A stretch of 64,000 nt of DNA from Rhizobium leucaenae USDA 9039 (GTDB taxonomy: Bacteria; Pseudomonadota; Alphaproteobacteria; Rhizobiales; Rhizobiaceae): the NCBI RefSeq assembly GCF_000426285.1, contig NZ_AUFB01000001.1:490181-554180 (forward strand), written 5' to 3'. Below are positions 16,536 to 25,194 of this stretch, in pieces (the stretch's first letter is position 1; each line of letters opens with the position of its first letter). The translations under genes and the position numbers were made by a program. The notes beneath the pieces are model-generated. The model saw only the letters and a program-made list of their open reading frames with translations. It did no database searches and was not told the origin of the DNA.

Positions 16536-17942
16536 GCCCAGCCAGTCCAGCATGCGCCCCAAGCGTCCTCGGGAATAAGCAAATCCGTGATAACACGTCA
16601 GCGCTGCCCGTGCCCAGGTGGTATAGAGCCCGGGCCAACGCAGCCGGCGTGCGAGCCAGAAGACGCGATGGCTCCACATGCTGATCTCATAACGCACGGC
16701 GTAGATCATCCTGCGTCTGGCGCTCAAGCCGCTTCTTGCGGCAGCGACTCGCTTGCGGGGGCGCAGCCCCCATCGTGGCCAGGACAGCCGGAACGCCAGA
16801 CCTTCCCGGCGCTGACGAAAGCCTGCCGCCTGGGTGGCGATCACGAAGTCCGCGTCCACCTCGGACAATTCGATCCGCCTTGATCTCATTCCGTCACGAA
16901 TAAGATCGAGAAGCACGGGCGATCGAACGATCACGACGTTGGTCCCTCGCCCATCGGCCGAATAAGGTTCTTTCCAGGCATCCCCGAAGGCGATATCGGC
17001 AGTTTCCGCAACGACGTCGTCACAGAAATTGCAAGCGGAGTTCTGGAAGAACCCGGCGCCCCAATCGCCATCCGCCAAATCCCACCAGTCCCGGCCGCGA
17101 GTTTCGCCATTGCGCAGCGTCAATTGGGCGCGATACCAGTTCGCCGGCCGGTCGGGACGTTTCACCCGATAATCGATCTGCGCCACATCGCGGACATCCC
17201 GCCCCATTTGCCAGGCGAAACTTTCGGCCATGCGTGCGCTTTTCATGTGCCCACAAAAGAGCCCGAGCGTGAAAGCGATCCGCTCGTTCAATATCGGATC
17301 CAAGGCGCAGGACAATCTCACGGCCTTGATGAAGCATGGGATGCCGATGATTGCGTACCGGCCGGGAACCGTTCTGATCGTCTCTAAGACCTCTGACATC
17401 TCGACTGGATAGTACCGTGACTTTGCGCCGGCGCTGAGCGCCTCCAGGCTGCGGGACAGCGTGTATCGGAACAGGCGGCGATCGCCGTCTGTCGTTGGAT
17501 CAGCGGCCGTGACATGTGCCACGCCATCGACAAGCCCTCGCCGCAACAGCTCGGCCGCGACCCAGGTGACCAGACCTCCCGAACTTCCATTGGCCCGAAA
17601 ATCGTCTTCTTCGACATGGCCGACAAAAGCCGCATCGAACCGGCCCAGCAGAGGATCACGGTTTCGCGCAACCGGGAAATGACGCTCCGCCAATTCGTCC
17701 TCATTGCTGGAAACGGGAGAGAAGGGACAAATTCTTGAGAAATCGCTGTTCCGATCATGCAGCCATTCGCGTGACCCGCTCGGCTTCAACTGGCCATGAC
17801 GGTCGAAATTCATCCGGACGCGGGTTCCGTCCGGTAGGGCCGCGCAAGCGCCGCAGCCGATGCAGAGACCGGAACGGATGATCTCGTTCCGGTTCGGTCC
17901 CGCTGGTGCCTCGCGCGGGTCAAGGAGTGTACTGGACGACAT
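16509..17942 (-). CDS. FrhB-like (F420 hydrogenase/dehydrogenase beta subunit family) protein
   Basis: A 477-residue iron-sulfur flavoprotein. The N-terminal IRSGLCIGCGACAALPDG is a ferredoxin-like Cys motif; a further Cys in RICPF and the core region ANGSSGGLVTWVAAELLRRG, then YAIIGIPCFIKAVRLSC, are hallmarks of the FrhB/FdhB family. SACNFCDDVVAETADIAFGD supplies a further Cys pair. Relatives in exopolysaccharide clusters of bacteria without F420 occur next to polysaccharide pyruvyl transferases, as here. The role may be a redox step on a surface sugar. The C-terminal ~90 residues are basic and may contact the membrane. The start overlaps the end of the pyruvyl transferase gene by 23 bases. 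Confidence 0.75.
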   Translation of the reverse strand: MSSSTLLDPREAPAGPNRNEIIRSGLCIGCGACAALPDGTRVRMNFDRHGQLKPSGSREWLHDRNSDFSRICPFSPVSSNEDELAERHFPVARNRDPLLGRFDAAFVGHVEEDDFRANGSSGGLVTWVAAELLRRGLVDGVAHVTAADPTTDGDRRLFRYTLSRSLEALSAGAKSRYYPVEMSEVLETIRTVPGRYAIIGIPCFIKAVRLSCALDPILNERIAFTLGLFCGHMKSARMAESFAWQMGRDVRDVAQIDYRVKRPDRPANWYRAQLTLRNGETRGRDWWDLADGDWGAGFFQNSACNFCDDVVAETADIAFGDAWKEPYSADGRGTNVVIVRSPVLLDLIRDGMRSRRIELSEVDADFVIATQAAGFRQRREGLAFRLSWPRWGLRPRKRVAAARSGLSARRRMIYAVRYEISMWSHRVFWLARRLRWPGLYTTWARAALTCYHGFAYSRGRLGRMLDWLGSTGSEGRD

Positions 17943-19068
17943 GTTGCAGATAGGCGCTGGAGTTGCGGCGCAAAGCGGTGATGCGCTGGGAGATAGCTGA
18001 TCCCGGCGGTTCGCCGAGGGCTGCGTCGAGATGTAGGGACGGCGATTCCTCGGATATGACGTTCCGCTCGGCGCCGACCATCGCGGTCAGATCGAGCAAC
18101 TTGTTGGATCGATAATCTGAAAGAACGCAGGCAAACGGCTTGTCGTTCACGAGCGAAAAGACGCAGCCGTGGAAGAAATTCGTCACTACAGCCGCTGCTC
18201 CGGCCATGAACCGGGCGAAGTCCTCAGGCCCGGCATCGAGCGATTGTTCATCTGCCCAATCGTTTCGATAACCGATGCTGATTAAGGTGATGGATCGCGC
18301 ATCGGCCCATCGGCGAACGGCGTTCTGAAACCAGCCGGGAAAACTATGCCCATAAACGGCAAGGTAAGCCGACCCCTTTTCCTCCTTTCCGACATTCCAG
18401 ATGGCCTCAGGGAATTGCAGGCACGGGTCCAGCACCAATTCGGCATCCAGCCCCAGCGCATCCTTTATCAGGCGCTTCGAGTTGAGATCACGAACCGAAA
18501 TCTGCGAAAACCTTCGCAGGCTGTCGGCCCATGGCTCTCTCAATCGGTCCAGAGAGTCAAAGTTTCCAAATGTCGCGGCGTAGGAGACGAGGCGGCCGGA
18601 TCGCAGCCCTTCGCCATAAAACGCTCCGTAGCCGCCATACCAGGGATGTCTGAGGTTCCAGACCTCGTCGCTTCCGACGATCACCAGGGGAAACTCTTCC
18701 GCGTCGGCGGGCCTTTCCAACGGGAACGGAGCAGAGAGCGGCAGCGCAGCGAACGCGTCGAAGAACCTGCGTATCTTCATCTTATACAGAGGCAAATCAT
18801 CCCGTCTCGTCGGGATCGGAAGCAATGGTTGGAGCGCGCAACGCCACTCCGCACGATCCACGCGCGCTGACCTGTGCTCCAGCAGAACGGCATTCAGACC
18901 CATCATCTCCAATCCCTCGATCAGGCAACGAGCCTGCCAATAGGATCCGTAATTGATGCAACGATGAAAGGTCAGGACGCCTACTCTGTCACGGCCGGCG
19001 CTCTGGGGAATTGGGGCTTTGTCGAGATATTGCGGGAGACGATGGGAAAAACGGATCAAATCTAACAT
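17920..19068 (-). CDS. Polysaccharide pyruvyl transferase family protein
   Basis: A 382-residue protein of the PS_pyruv_trans family, with VGVLTFHRCINYGSYWQARC, then FPLVIVGSDEVWNLRHPWYG, and the C-terminal AAAVVTNFFHGCVFSLVNDKP. Such enzymes move pyruvate from phosphoenolpyruvate to a sugar of an exopolysaccharide or peptidoglycan-linked polymer. It is the first gene of a two-gene operon with the FrhB-like protein, an association known from other bacterial polysaccharide loci. A candidate EcfG-type promoter lies at 19167. No glycosyltransferase is nearby, so the acceptor is unknown. Confidence 0.8.
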   Translation of the reverse strand: MLDLIRFSHRLPQYLDKAPIPQSAGRDRVGVLTFHRCINYGSYWQARCLIEGLEMMGLNAVLLEHRSARVDRAEWRCALQPLLPIPTRRDDLPLYKMKIRRFFDAFAALPLSAPFPLERPADAEEFPLVIVGSDEVWNLRHPWYGGYGAFYGEGLRSGRLVSYAATFGNFDSLDRLREPWADSLRRFSQISVRDLNSKRLIKDALGLDAELVLDPCLQFPEAIWNVGKEEKGSAYLAVYGHSFPGWFQNAVRRWADARSITLISIGYRNDWADEQSLDAGPEDFARFMAGAAAVVTNFFHGCVFSLVNDKPFACVLSDYRSNKLLDLTAMVGAERNVISEESPSLHLDAALGEPPGSAISQRITALRRNSSAYLQHVVQYTP

Positions 19069-19166
19069 AGACGCTCACGTCCAAGGGCACGAATTCTCAT
19101 CAACTGAGTTGAACGGTCGGATATCGACGCGCCACGTTCCGCCGATGTCTCCGTAAGCTGGCTCCA

Positions 19167-19191
19167 AACCTAGCGCCAGTTCAATTGTTCC
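19167..19191 (-). promoter_or_regulatory. EcfG-type promoter candidate (GGAAC-N16-GGTT)
   Basis: On the minus strand GGAAC is 19191-19187 and GGTT 19170-19167, about 100 bases before the pyruvyl transferase start. Confidence 0.35.
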
Positions 19192-19209
19192 CGTGAGGAG
19201 AGCATCGTC

Positions 19210-19965
19210 TCATTCGGAAGCCCTGGCGAAACCATCGCCAAGGCCAATGTCCGCAATCAATGGAAGATGGTCCGAAGCCAGGCTCGTCAGACGATTTCGA
19301 GGAACCGTCGTGCCGAGCACGGCAAGATCGGCGCTGACGAAAATATGATCAAGCCGCATCAGCGGATAGCGCGAGGGAAAGGTCGGTCTCGGCGGCTGAT
19401 TGCCGGAAAGCTGGACATCCTTCAATGCGCGGGTGGCAAGCCGATAGGCCGCAGAGGCGGGAACGGCGTTGAAATCCCCGCAGACGATGGTCGAAACAAG
19501 ATCCTTGCCGCTAGCCGGCAGCCATGCTGGCCCGAGAAGCGTCGTCATCTGCTGCACGCGATCGCGCCCCCGAAGGCCAAGATGGGTGTTGACGAGATGC
19601 AACTGCCTGTCTCCTACCATGACCTCGACGGAAAGCGCCCCACGCGGTTCGCCCAGCGAAGGCAACGGCCCGGCCTTGATCGCCTTTGTCGGCAGGGCCG
19701 TTATGAGCGCGTCGCCATATTGCTCGTCGGCCACCGTCAGGGCCGGATTGAAATGCGCCTCCATCTTCAGCAAGGAGGCGATCATGTTTGCCTGATCGAC
19801 GCCGCCGGTTCTGTGGCGACGAACATCGATCTCCTGCAGCGCCACGATATCAGCCTGCGCCTCCGCAATGACGGCAGCGATACGGCCAGGATCGATCTTG
19901 CGATCTGTACCAATGCAACTGTGCACGTTGTAGGTCAGAATTCTGATCGATCTTCCGTGGGGCAT
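19210..19965 (-). CDS. Endonuclease/exonuclease/phosphatase family protein (YbhP-like)
   Basis: A 251-residue cytoplasmic protein with all motifs of the EEP fold: LTYNVHSC (Asn), VALQEID (metal-binding Glu), VNTHLG, VCGDFNAVP (Asp, Asn), LDHIFVS and the final SDHLPLIADI (Asp-His pair). The family hydrolyses phosphodiester bonds in nucleic acids, inositol phosphates or sphingomyelin. The neighbours are a YbhN-like and a phospholipase D gene, the same trio as E. coli ybhP-clsB-ybhN. This suggests a role in phospholipid turnover. The divergent gene starts 76 bases away, with an EcfG-type site between. Confidence 0.8.
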   Translation of the reverse strand: MPHGRSIRILTYNVHSCIGTDRKIDPGRIAAVIAEAQADIVALQEIDVRRHRTGGVDQANMIASLLKMEAHFNPALTVADEQYGDALITALPTKAIKAGPLPSLGEPRGALSVEVMVGDRQLHLVNTHLGLRGRDRVQQMTTLLGPAWLPASGKDLVSTIVCGDFNAVPASAAYRLATRALKDVQLSGNQPPRPTFPSRYPLMRLDHIFVSADLAVLGTTVPRNRLTSLASDHLPLIADIGLGDGFARASE

Positions 19966-19971
19966 GGGCGA

Positions 19972-19998
19972 GGAACACCGAACTCGCCCGATCGTTCC
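19972..19998 (+). promoter_or_regulatory. EcfG promoter, exact match, with overlapping reverse site
   Basis: Plus strand: GGAAC 19972-19976, N16, CGTT 19993-19996, before the YbhN-like gene. Minus strand: GGAAC 19998-19994, N16, TGTT 19977-19974, pointing to the nuclease gene. The two sites overlap almost fully, so one element could serve both directions. Confidence 0.6.
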
Positions 19999-20041
19999 GC
20001 TTCATCGGGACAGTGTTCATGCCGATGGAGAAGGATAGTCG

Positions 20042-21013
20042 ATGACGCTTAAAAGCCTGGTTTGGAATGGTTTGCTGATCGCAGCGATATGCCTTGCATT
20101 CTGGCTCCTGTATCGCATTCTCCAGCATTACAGCTTCGATGACATCAGGAGCTCGCTGCTGAACATTCCGCTCCGGCGGCTCTGCTTCGCGTTGCTCTGC
20201 GCGGCGGCCTCTTATCTGTGTCTCACCGGCTTCGACTTTCTTGCGATCGTATCTCTGGGCAAATCCTTGCCTTACCGCAAAGTCGCGCTTGCCTCCTTCG
20301 TCAGCCTCTCGATGGGCCACAATATTGGCTTTGCCGGCCTGAGCAGCGGTGCCTTCCGATACCGCTATTATTCGCGCTGGGGCTTGGGCATCGAGGAAGT
20401 GACGAAGATAATACTGTTCTGCGGTGTCACCGTCGGACTCGGATTGATCACGCTCGGCGGCATCGCCTTGCTGGTCAATCCGGCGGATGCCGCAGGCCTG
20501 CTGAAATCCAATACGCGGGACATTCGGGCGGCAGGGGCGATCGTTCTTGTCGTCCCGGTCCTCTATGCATTCCTTGCTATGGTCCTGCGGCAGAGATTGA
20601 CTTTGTGGCGCTGGTCATTCGAGCTGCCGCCGCTTCGCATAGCCTTGCTGCAAATCGCCGCCGGTACTTTGAATTTCACCTGCGTCTCAATGTGCCTGCA
20701 TCAGTTGCTTTCGGCTTTTGCAGACGTCGCATTGTTCCGATCGATCACGGCATTCGTGCTGGCCAATACCGCCGTGCTGGCGACCCATGTTCCCGGCGGC
20801 CTTGGCGTGCTTGAGACGACTGTCGCCTACATCGTGCCGGAAGCAGCCTCCATCGGCGCCTTAATCGCCTTTCGCTGCATTTATTTTTTCATCCCGCTCG
20901 TGCTGGGCACGATGCTTCTGATTACCAGCGAACTGGTGTTTCGGCATCGCTCAGCTCGAACGAAGGATCCGTCTGAGGTGACCGACGAGGCGACGAGAAC
21001 CCAGTCGCCCTAG
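20042..21013 (+). CDS. YbhN-like membrane protein (lysylphosphatidylglycerol synthase transmembrane-type)
   Basis: A 323-residue protein with about eight transmembrane segments and a GAAGGA ribosome binding site. The segment LSMGHNIGFAGLSSGAFRYR is the conserved core of the UPF0104/YbhN family, also found as the membrane half of MprF. It probably flips or transports phospholipids across the inner membrane. The last 63 bases overlap the convergent phospholipase D gene. The trio with a nuclease/phosphatase and phospholipase D is conserved with enterobacteria. Transcription probably starts at the exact EcfG promoter at 19972. Confidence 0.8.
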   Translation: MTLKSLVWNGLLIAAICLAFWLLYRILQHYSFDDIRSSLLNIPLRRLCFALLCAAASYLCLTGFDFLAIVSLGKSLPYRKVALASFVSLSMGHNIGFAGLSSGAFRYRYYSRWGLGIEEVTKIILFCGVTVGLGLITLGGIALLVNPADAAGLLKSNTRDIRAAGAIVLVVPVLYAFLAMVLRQRLTLWRWSFELPPLRIALLQIAAGTLNFTCVSMCLHQLLSAFADVALFRSITAFVLANTAVLATHVPGGLGVLETTVAYIVPEAASIGALIAFRCIYFFIPLVLGTMLLITSELVFRHRSARTKDPSEVTDEATRTQSP

Positions 21014-22444
21014 TGGCCGCGCGGGATCGAAGAGCGCGGTCCCCGCAATCGGCTTTGTCTTTTCGCAGGTCGTTGCAAATGGCTTCAGGCACCGGGCACC
21101 GACATTCAGCTCGGCGATCGCTGCGATCAGTGATCCAGTCCGTTGAAAGGCATTTCGAACGGCGCCGGCCGAGCAGCCGAGATATTCCGCCACGAGCATG
21201 TTGCGCAGCTCGCCGATCGCCAAACGGTGAGCGGGTCTAGGCGCCTGAAAGAGAATATCGCATTCGGTATCGAGCCCCTCGGATCGATGGTTGAGATTGG
21301 AGGAACCAATGCGGAGCAGATTGTCGTCCGCGATCAGAAGTTTCGAGTGAACGAGCAGTTCGACCTGCTTTTCGCCATCGGGAACCACCGGATAGAAGAC
21401 GCGCAGCCGGCCATGGCGGTCGGCATTCACGAGGCGCCGAATTATCCTGTCGCGATTGCTTCCCATGACGAAATTCTCGATCAGACCATGGGACTTGCGC
21501 GTGCAGACGATGACGACCTCTGGCCCATTATCCTCCCGCAGCCGAGCTGCAATGGCTTCCGCAACGTTGAACGAAGCGAGATATTGCGTTTCGATATAGA
21601 GCTGACGTCTCGCCTTGGCGATCACCTCCCTTGTCACCGCAATTCCCTGGCTCAAGCCGTTTCTGAAAAAGGTCGCCGGTTCGGTTATCGCAAGCCTGAC
21701 CGGCACATTCTCCAACGATGCGGCGAGATCGTCTGGCCAGCCGACAACCGTCTGCGCTGGCAAGGCCCTACATTCCTCGCCCGTGGCATCCGTCCATCTT
21801 CGCCTCGCGGCAGAGGCGATGAGCCTTGCAGCATCCCCAGTCACCATGACCTGCAGGTCGTGAAGCGGTTCGTAGAATACGCCTTCGGAATCGCGCTTCA
21901 GCTTGTCGCGAACCCTGTGAACCCACGTATCCCAGCGCCGCGACGTCAGATCGATTCCGCCGATGAAAGCGACGGAATCGTCGATGCAGACCAGTTTCTG
22001 ATGGTGACATCCTCGCAGGGCGGACTGGACGGCAAAGCGCAGGTCGATACGAATGTTTTTCGGAAAATTTTTCTTGCGCAACACTTTCAAGGATTTTTCA
22101 GAATAGATCGGCCCCAAGGCCCAGATCAAAATTCGAACCTCAAGATCGGGATTGGCATCCGCCAGAGCATGCAGAAGATCCCCTAGCGTTTCCTTGGAAT
22201 TCTCCGGCTGCAGGCGGATATCGGGATTGAAATCCCACCCGACCATCCAGATTCGTCTCCGCGCATTGCGCAGAATGTGAGCCAACTGCGAAAAATAGGC
22301 ATTGCCGTTGATGAGGAAGGCCGTCTTTGCCGCAATACCTTCCAAACGCATATCTTCGGCTTTAGGCGACATGGCAGAACCGTTTACTCCTCTCTGTTTC
22401 GACAGCCGATCGTGCTCCGACAGGTCCTTGTCGCTTCCATCCAT
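20951..22444 (-). CDS. Phospholipase D / cardiolipin synthase-like protein (ClsB type)
   Basis: A protein of up to 497 residues with the two HKD motifs of the phospholipase D superfamily: HHQKLVCIDDSVAFIGG in the first half and VHSKLLIADDNLLRIGSSN in the second. Such enzymes join two phosphatidylglycerols, or phosphatidylglycerol with phosphatidylethanolamine, to make cardiolipin, or hydrolyse phospholipids. There is no N-terminal membrane segment, as in ClsB. The exact EcfG promoter at 22454-22478 predicts a transcript start near 22446, which makes the first ATG (22444) nearly leaderless. The in-frame ATG at 22372, with GAGGAG upstream, may be the true start. Confidence 0.8.
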   Translation of the reverse strand: MDGSDKDLSEHDRLSKQRGVNGSAMSPKAEDMRLEGIAAKTAFLINGNAYFSQLAHILRNARRRIWMVGWDFNPDIRLQPENSKETLGDLLHALADANPDLEVRILIWALGPIYSEKSLKVLRKKNFPKNIRIDLRFAVQSALRGCHHQKLVCIDDSVAFIGGIDLTSRRWDTWVHRVRDKLKRDSEGVFYEPLHDLQVMVTGDAARLIASAARRRWTDATGEECRALPAQTVVGWPDDLAASLENVPVRLAITEPATFFRNGLSQGIAVTREVIAKARRQLYIETQYLASFNVAEAIAARLREDNGPEVVIVCTRKSHGLIENFVMGSNRDRIIRRLVNADRHGRLRVFYPVVPDGEKQVELLVHSKLLIADDNLLRIGSSNLNHRSEGLDTECDILFQAPRPAHRLAIGELRNMLVAEYLGCSAGAVRNAFQRTGSLIAAIAELNVGARCLKPFATTCEKTKPIAGTALFDPARPLGRLGSRRLVGHLRRILRSS

Positions 22445-22453
22445 GGAAACGCA

Positions 22454-22478
22454 AACGCCTGGATTTTATCAAGGTTCC
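22454..22478 (-). promoter_or_regulatory. EcfG promoter, exact match (GGAAC-N16-CGTT)
   Basis: On the minus strand GGAAC is 22478-22474 and CGTT 22457-22454, directly before the phospholipase D gene. Confidence 0.6.
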
Positions 22479-22519
22479 GCCGAAGGATGTTTGATGACGC
22501 GCGGCGTCTTCAAAGCCCA

Positions 22520-22546
22520 GGAACAAGTCGCCGGCCGCACAGTTCC
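22520..22546 (+). promoter_or_regulatory. EcfG-type promoter candidate, two overlapping orientations
   Basis: Plus strand: GGAAC 22520-22524, N16, AGTT 22541-22544, right before the DUF72 gene at 22553. Minus strand: GGAAC 22546-22542, N16, TGTT 22525-22522. The same near-palindromic layout as at 19972. Confidence 0.4.
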
Positions 22547-22552
22547 TATTGA

Positions 22553-23518
22553 ATGACAAAGACAGGCGCGATCCGCATCGGCATCTCGGGATGGACTTAT
22601 GCTCCTTGGCGCGGCGTCTTCTATCCGGAAGATGTGGCCCAGAAACGCGAGTTGGCCTATGCCTCTCGGCAATTCCCTTCCATCGAAATCAACGGCACCT
22701 TTTATGGCCTGCAGCGCCCCGAGGTCTTCGCCAAGTGGCGCGACGAGACGCCCGACGATTTCGTCTTCGCGGTAAAAGGCTCCCGCTACATCACCCATCT
22801 GCGCAGGCTTCGCGATGTCGAAACCCCGCTCGCCAATTTCATCGCCTCCGGCGTATTGCGCCTTGGCCCGAAGCTTGGACCCATCCTCTGGCAGTTTCCG
22901 GCACGACAGCGTTTCGATCCCGATCTGTTTTCCGCTTTCATGAGAATGCTGCCGAAAGATACGGTCGCTGCAGCAAAGCTTGCCGGACAGCACGACGAGC
23001 GGCTGAACGGTCGCGACTGGGTGCAGGCCGATGGCGAAAGGCCTATCCGCCACGCATTCGAAATCCGCCACGAGAGCTTCGTCGATGCGGATTTCATCGA
23101 TCTGCTTCGCGAGCATGAAATCGGGCTGGTATGCGCCGACACGGTCGAGTGGCCGCTGCTGATGGATGTAACGGCCGACTTCGTCTATTGCCGTCTCCAC
23201 GGCTCCGAAGAGCTCTACGTAAGCGGCTATGACGAAAAGGCACTGGATATCTGGGCCGACAGGATTGATGAATGGGCACATGGTCGCGAGCCCGCAAACG
23301 CCAACCGTGTGCTTAAGCCGCTGAAGCCGGCGCGCAAGGGCCGCGACGTTTATGTTTACTTCGATAACGACGTGAAAGTACGAGCGCCTGCGGATGCGCA
23401 CGCGCTTGCCGCACGGCTTGGATCTATAGGAACCACGTCACGACCATTCCAAGAACGGATGCCGCCACGACGGAGGTCGAGGCCCATCCAAGCCAGCGTA
23501 GCCAGCCGGTCACCGTAA
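22553..23518 (+). CDS. DUF72 (YecE-like) protein
   Basis: A 321-residue protein of the DUF72/YecE family, a TIM-barrel fold of unknown function. The signature IRIGISGWTYAPWRGVFYPE opens the protein, and FPSIEINGTFYGLQRPEVFA follows, with HAFEIRHESF and VYVYFDNDVKV later on. The normal domain ends near residue 290; the last ~30 residues are Arg/Pro-rich and overlap the convergent transporter gene by 95 bases, so they may be a non-conserved extension. Members are frequent beside stress genes in rhizobia. An EcfG-type site lies just upstream. Confidence 0.8.
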   Translation: MTKTGAIRIGISGWTYAPWRGVFYPEDVAQKRELAYASRQFPSIEINGTFYGLQRPEVFAKWRDETPDDFVFAVKGSRYITHLRRLRDVETPLANFIASGVLRLGPKLGPILWQFPARQRFDPDLFSAFMRMLPKDTVAAAKLAGQHDERLNGRDWVQADGERPIRHAFEIRHESFVDADFIDLLREHEIGLVCADTVEWPLLMDVTADFVYCRLHGSEELYVSGYDEKALDIWADRIDEWAHGREPANANRVLKPLKPARKGRDVYVYFDNDVKVRAPADAHALAARLGSIGTTSRPFQERMPPRRRSRPIQASVASRSP

Positions 23519-24722
23519 ACTTTCCCATGACCTGCTTTTTCGCAGTCATCAGCATCATTATTGTCATGACCGGTACGGCCACGACCCCGTTGATTACGGC
23601 ACTCCAATAAAGGGCCGAGATGGGATTGACGGGCGTGAACAGTATGCCCATCCCGAGAACGCAGGCCATAACCAAGGTCGCGTAAAATGCTTTTGCGTGC
23701 TTTGGTTTTCTTGAAAGTCCGACCGGCCATTTGAAAGCCTCGCCGATCGCGTAGGCGGCTGCGCCGGCAAGGACCGGAACCGCAAGCAAGCCGGTGCCCA
23801 ATATGCCGACGGCGAACACGATGAAAGCGACATTTCCTGCGATCGGTCGCAATGCCTCGGCTGCCTGCGCCGAGGATGAGATGGCCGTAACGCCGCTCTT
23901 ATGGAGTGTTGCCGCGGTCGTCGCGATGATCGCCAGAGCTATGATGTTCGAGAACGCCATGCCGATCAAAGTATCGGCCCGAATGCGCGTAAGCGCGGCC
24001 GGCGCTTCTCTCGGCGCCTCGACCAATGGATGTTTGTCATGATCGATCTGTTCATTCTCGACTTCCTGGGAAGCCTGCCAGAAGAACAGATAGGGTGAGA
24101 TCGTCGTGCCCAGAATGGCGACGATCGTCGTGAAGAATTCGGCATTCCATATGATTTTGGGCACGAAAAGGCCGGCAATTGCTTCGCCCCAGGATATATT
24201 GATCGCAAATACGGCGGCAACATAAGCAAAGAGGCTGAGCGTCATCCATTTAAGCACCGCGGAATAGCGGTCGTATTCGACAAAAACACTGGCAAGCGCG
24301 CAAGCGCTCCCGAAGCCGACGACGTAAAGTGTCTCGGGCCCGCCGATCAAAAGTTTCAACGCGTCGGCCATAGCGCTGAGGTCAGCTCCGATATTGATCG
24401 TGTTCGCTATGAAAAGCAGTCCCACAATGAGGTGGAGCAGCCAGGCGGGGTAGTGCCGGCATACATTTCCTGCAATGCCATGCCCCGTGGTGCGCCCGAT
24501 CCGCGCGCAAATCTCCTGAATTGCCGACATCAATGGATATGTCAGCAGCATTGTCCATCCGATGCCATATCCAAGTTGAGCACCCGCCTGGCTGTATGTT
24601 CCTATTCCAGAGGGATCGTCGTCCGACGCGCCGGTGATAAAGCCCGGTCCCAAAATCTTCAGGAACCGCCGAAAGGGCCCGTTCGCTGCCCTCACCCGCT
24701 GTCGCTCGGCCGCCTCTGTCAC
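23424..24722 (-). CDS. Nramp-family divalent metal transporter
   Basis: A 432-residue membrane protein with about eleven segments. LGPGFITGASDDDPSGIGTY is the helix-1 region; it keeps the Asp-Pro of DPGN, but Ser-Gly replaces Gly-Asn. TTISPYLFFWQASQEVENE corresponds to helix 6, lacking the usual metal-binding Met. These changes place it with the Nramp-related transporters that carry Mg2+ or Mn2+ rather than classical MntH. It is the second such protein in the window (see 1286). The 3' end overlaps the DUF72 gene. Confidence 0.8.
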   Translation of the reverse strand: MTEAAERQRVRAANGPFRRFLKILGPGFITGASDDDPSGIGTYSQAGAQLGYGIGWTMLLTYPLMSAIQEICARIGRTTGHGIAGNVCRHYPAWLLHLIVGLLFIANTINIGADLSAMADALKLLIGGPETLYVVGFGSACALASVFVEYDRYSAVLKWMTLSLFAYVAAVFAINISWGEAIAGLFVPKIIWNAEFFTTIVAILGTTISPYLFFWQASQEVENEQIDHDKHPLVEAPREAPAALTRIRADTLIGMAFSNIIALAIIATTAATLHKSGVTAISSSAQAAEALRPIAGNVAFIVFAVGILGTGLLAVPVLAGAAAYAIGEAFKWPVGLSRKPKHAKAFYATLVMACVLGMGILFTPVNPISALYWSAVINGVVAVPVMTIMMLMTAKKQVMGKFTVTGWLRWLGWASTSVVAASVLGMVVTWFL

Positions 24723-25139
24723 AGATTTACTCCCGCCTCTTCAGCCGAGCGCAAACTGCGTCGCTCCGATTGCCGACAAGCCAGGCCCAGACAGGCAAGC
24801 GGCACACTAAAAACGGATTTTTCTCTTTTCGACACCACCGCTTTCACTCCGCGATGAAAAATACCTCTGCGCCGATCGTTGAATTCGCAATCGGCAAAGG
24901 CGTGCTGAAAGAAGTTGCAAAAAGCCAAATGGTTCCAATGGGATTCTTGGAATCAGAGTGATTGGTCAAAGTATCTCCCATTGCCATCCCCCGGCCGCGA
25001 AGCACCTGCTCCTCGCTCCTAAAATATGAACCCACGTCGCATCGTTTCGATCATGGTGGCGAGAGCAATTACGCCCGGAGCGATCCTTTCGGCGTCCCTC
25101 TATCCATGGCACCAAGGCGGCGCAGAGACCGCTCGCTGA
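24723..25139. other. Intergenic stretch without recognised gene
   Basis: Only short open frames without ribosome binding sites or family likeness are present on either strand. I see no repeat or strong hairpin. Confidence 0.5.
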
Positions 25140-25164
25140 GGAACCTTCACCGCCGGTCACAGTT
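25140..25164 (+). promoter_or_regulatory. EcfG-type promoter candidate (GGAAC-N16-AGTT)
   Basis: GGAAC at 25140-25144 and AGTT at 25161-25164, thirty bases before the DUF1236 gene. Confidence 0.4.
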
Positions 25165-25194
25165 AGGGACTGTATTCGATCAATGGAGGTTATG

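Noticed and set aside
21143..22186. 347-codon plus-strand frame
   Set aside because: Antisense to the phospholipase D gene, which has both HKD motifs.
23460..23518. Conserved C-terminus of the DUF72 protein
   Set aside because: The Arg/Pro-rich tail lies in the antisense of the transporter gene and lacks family likeness; regarded as a read-through tail.
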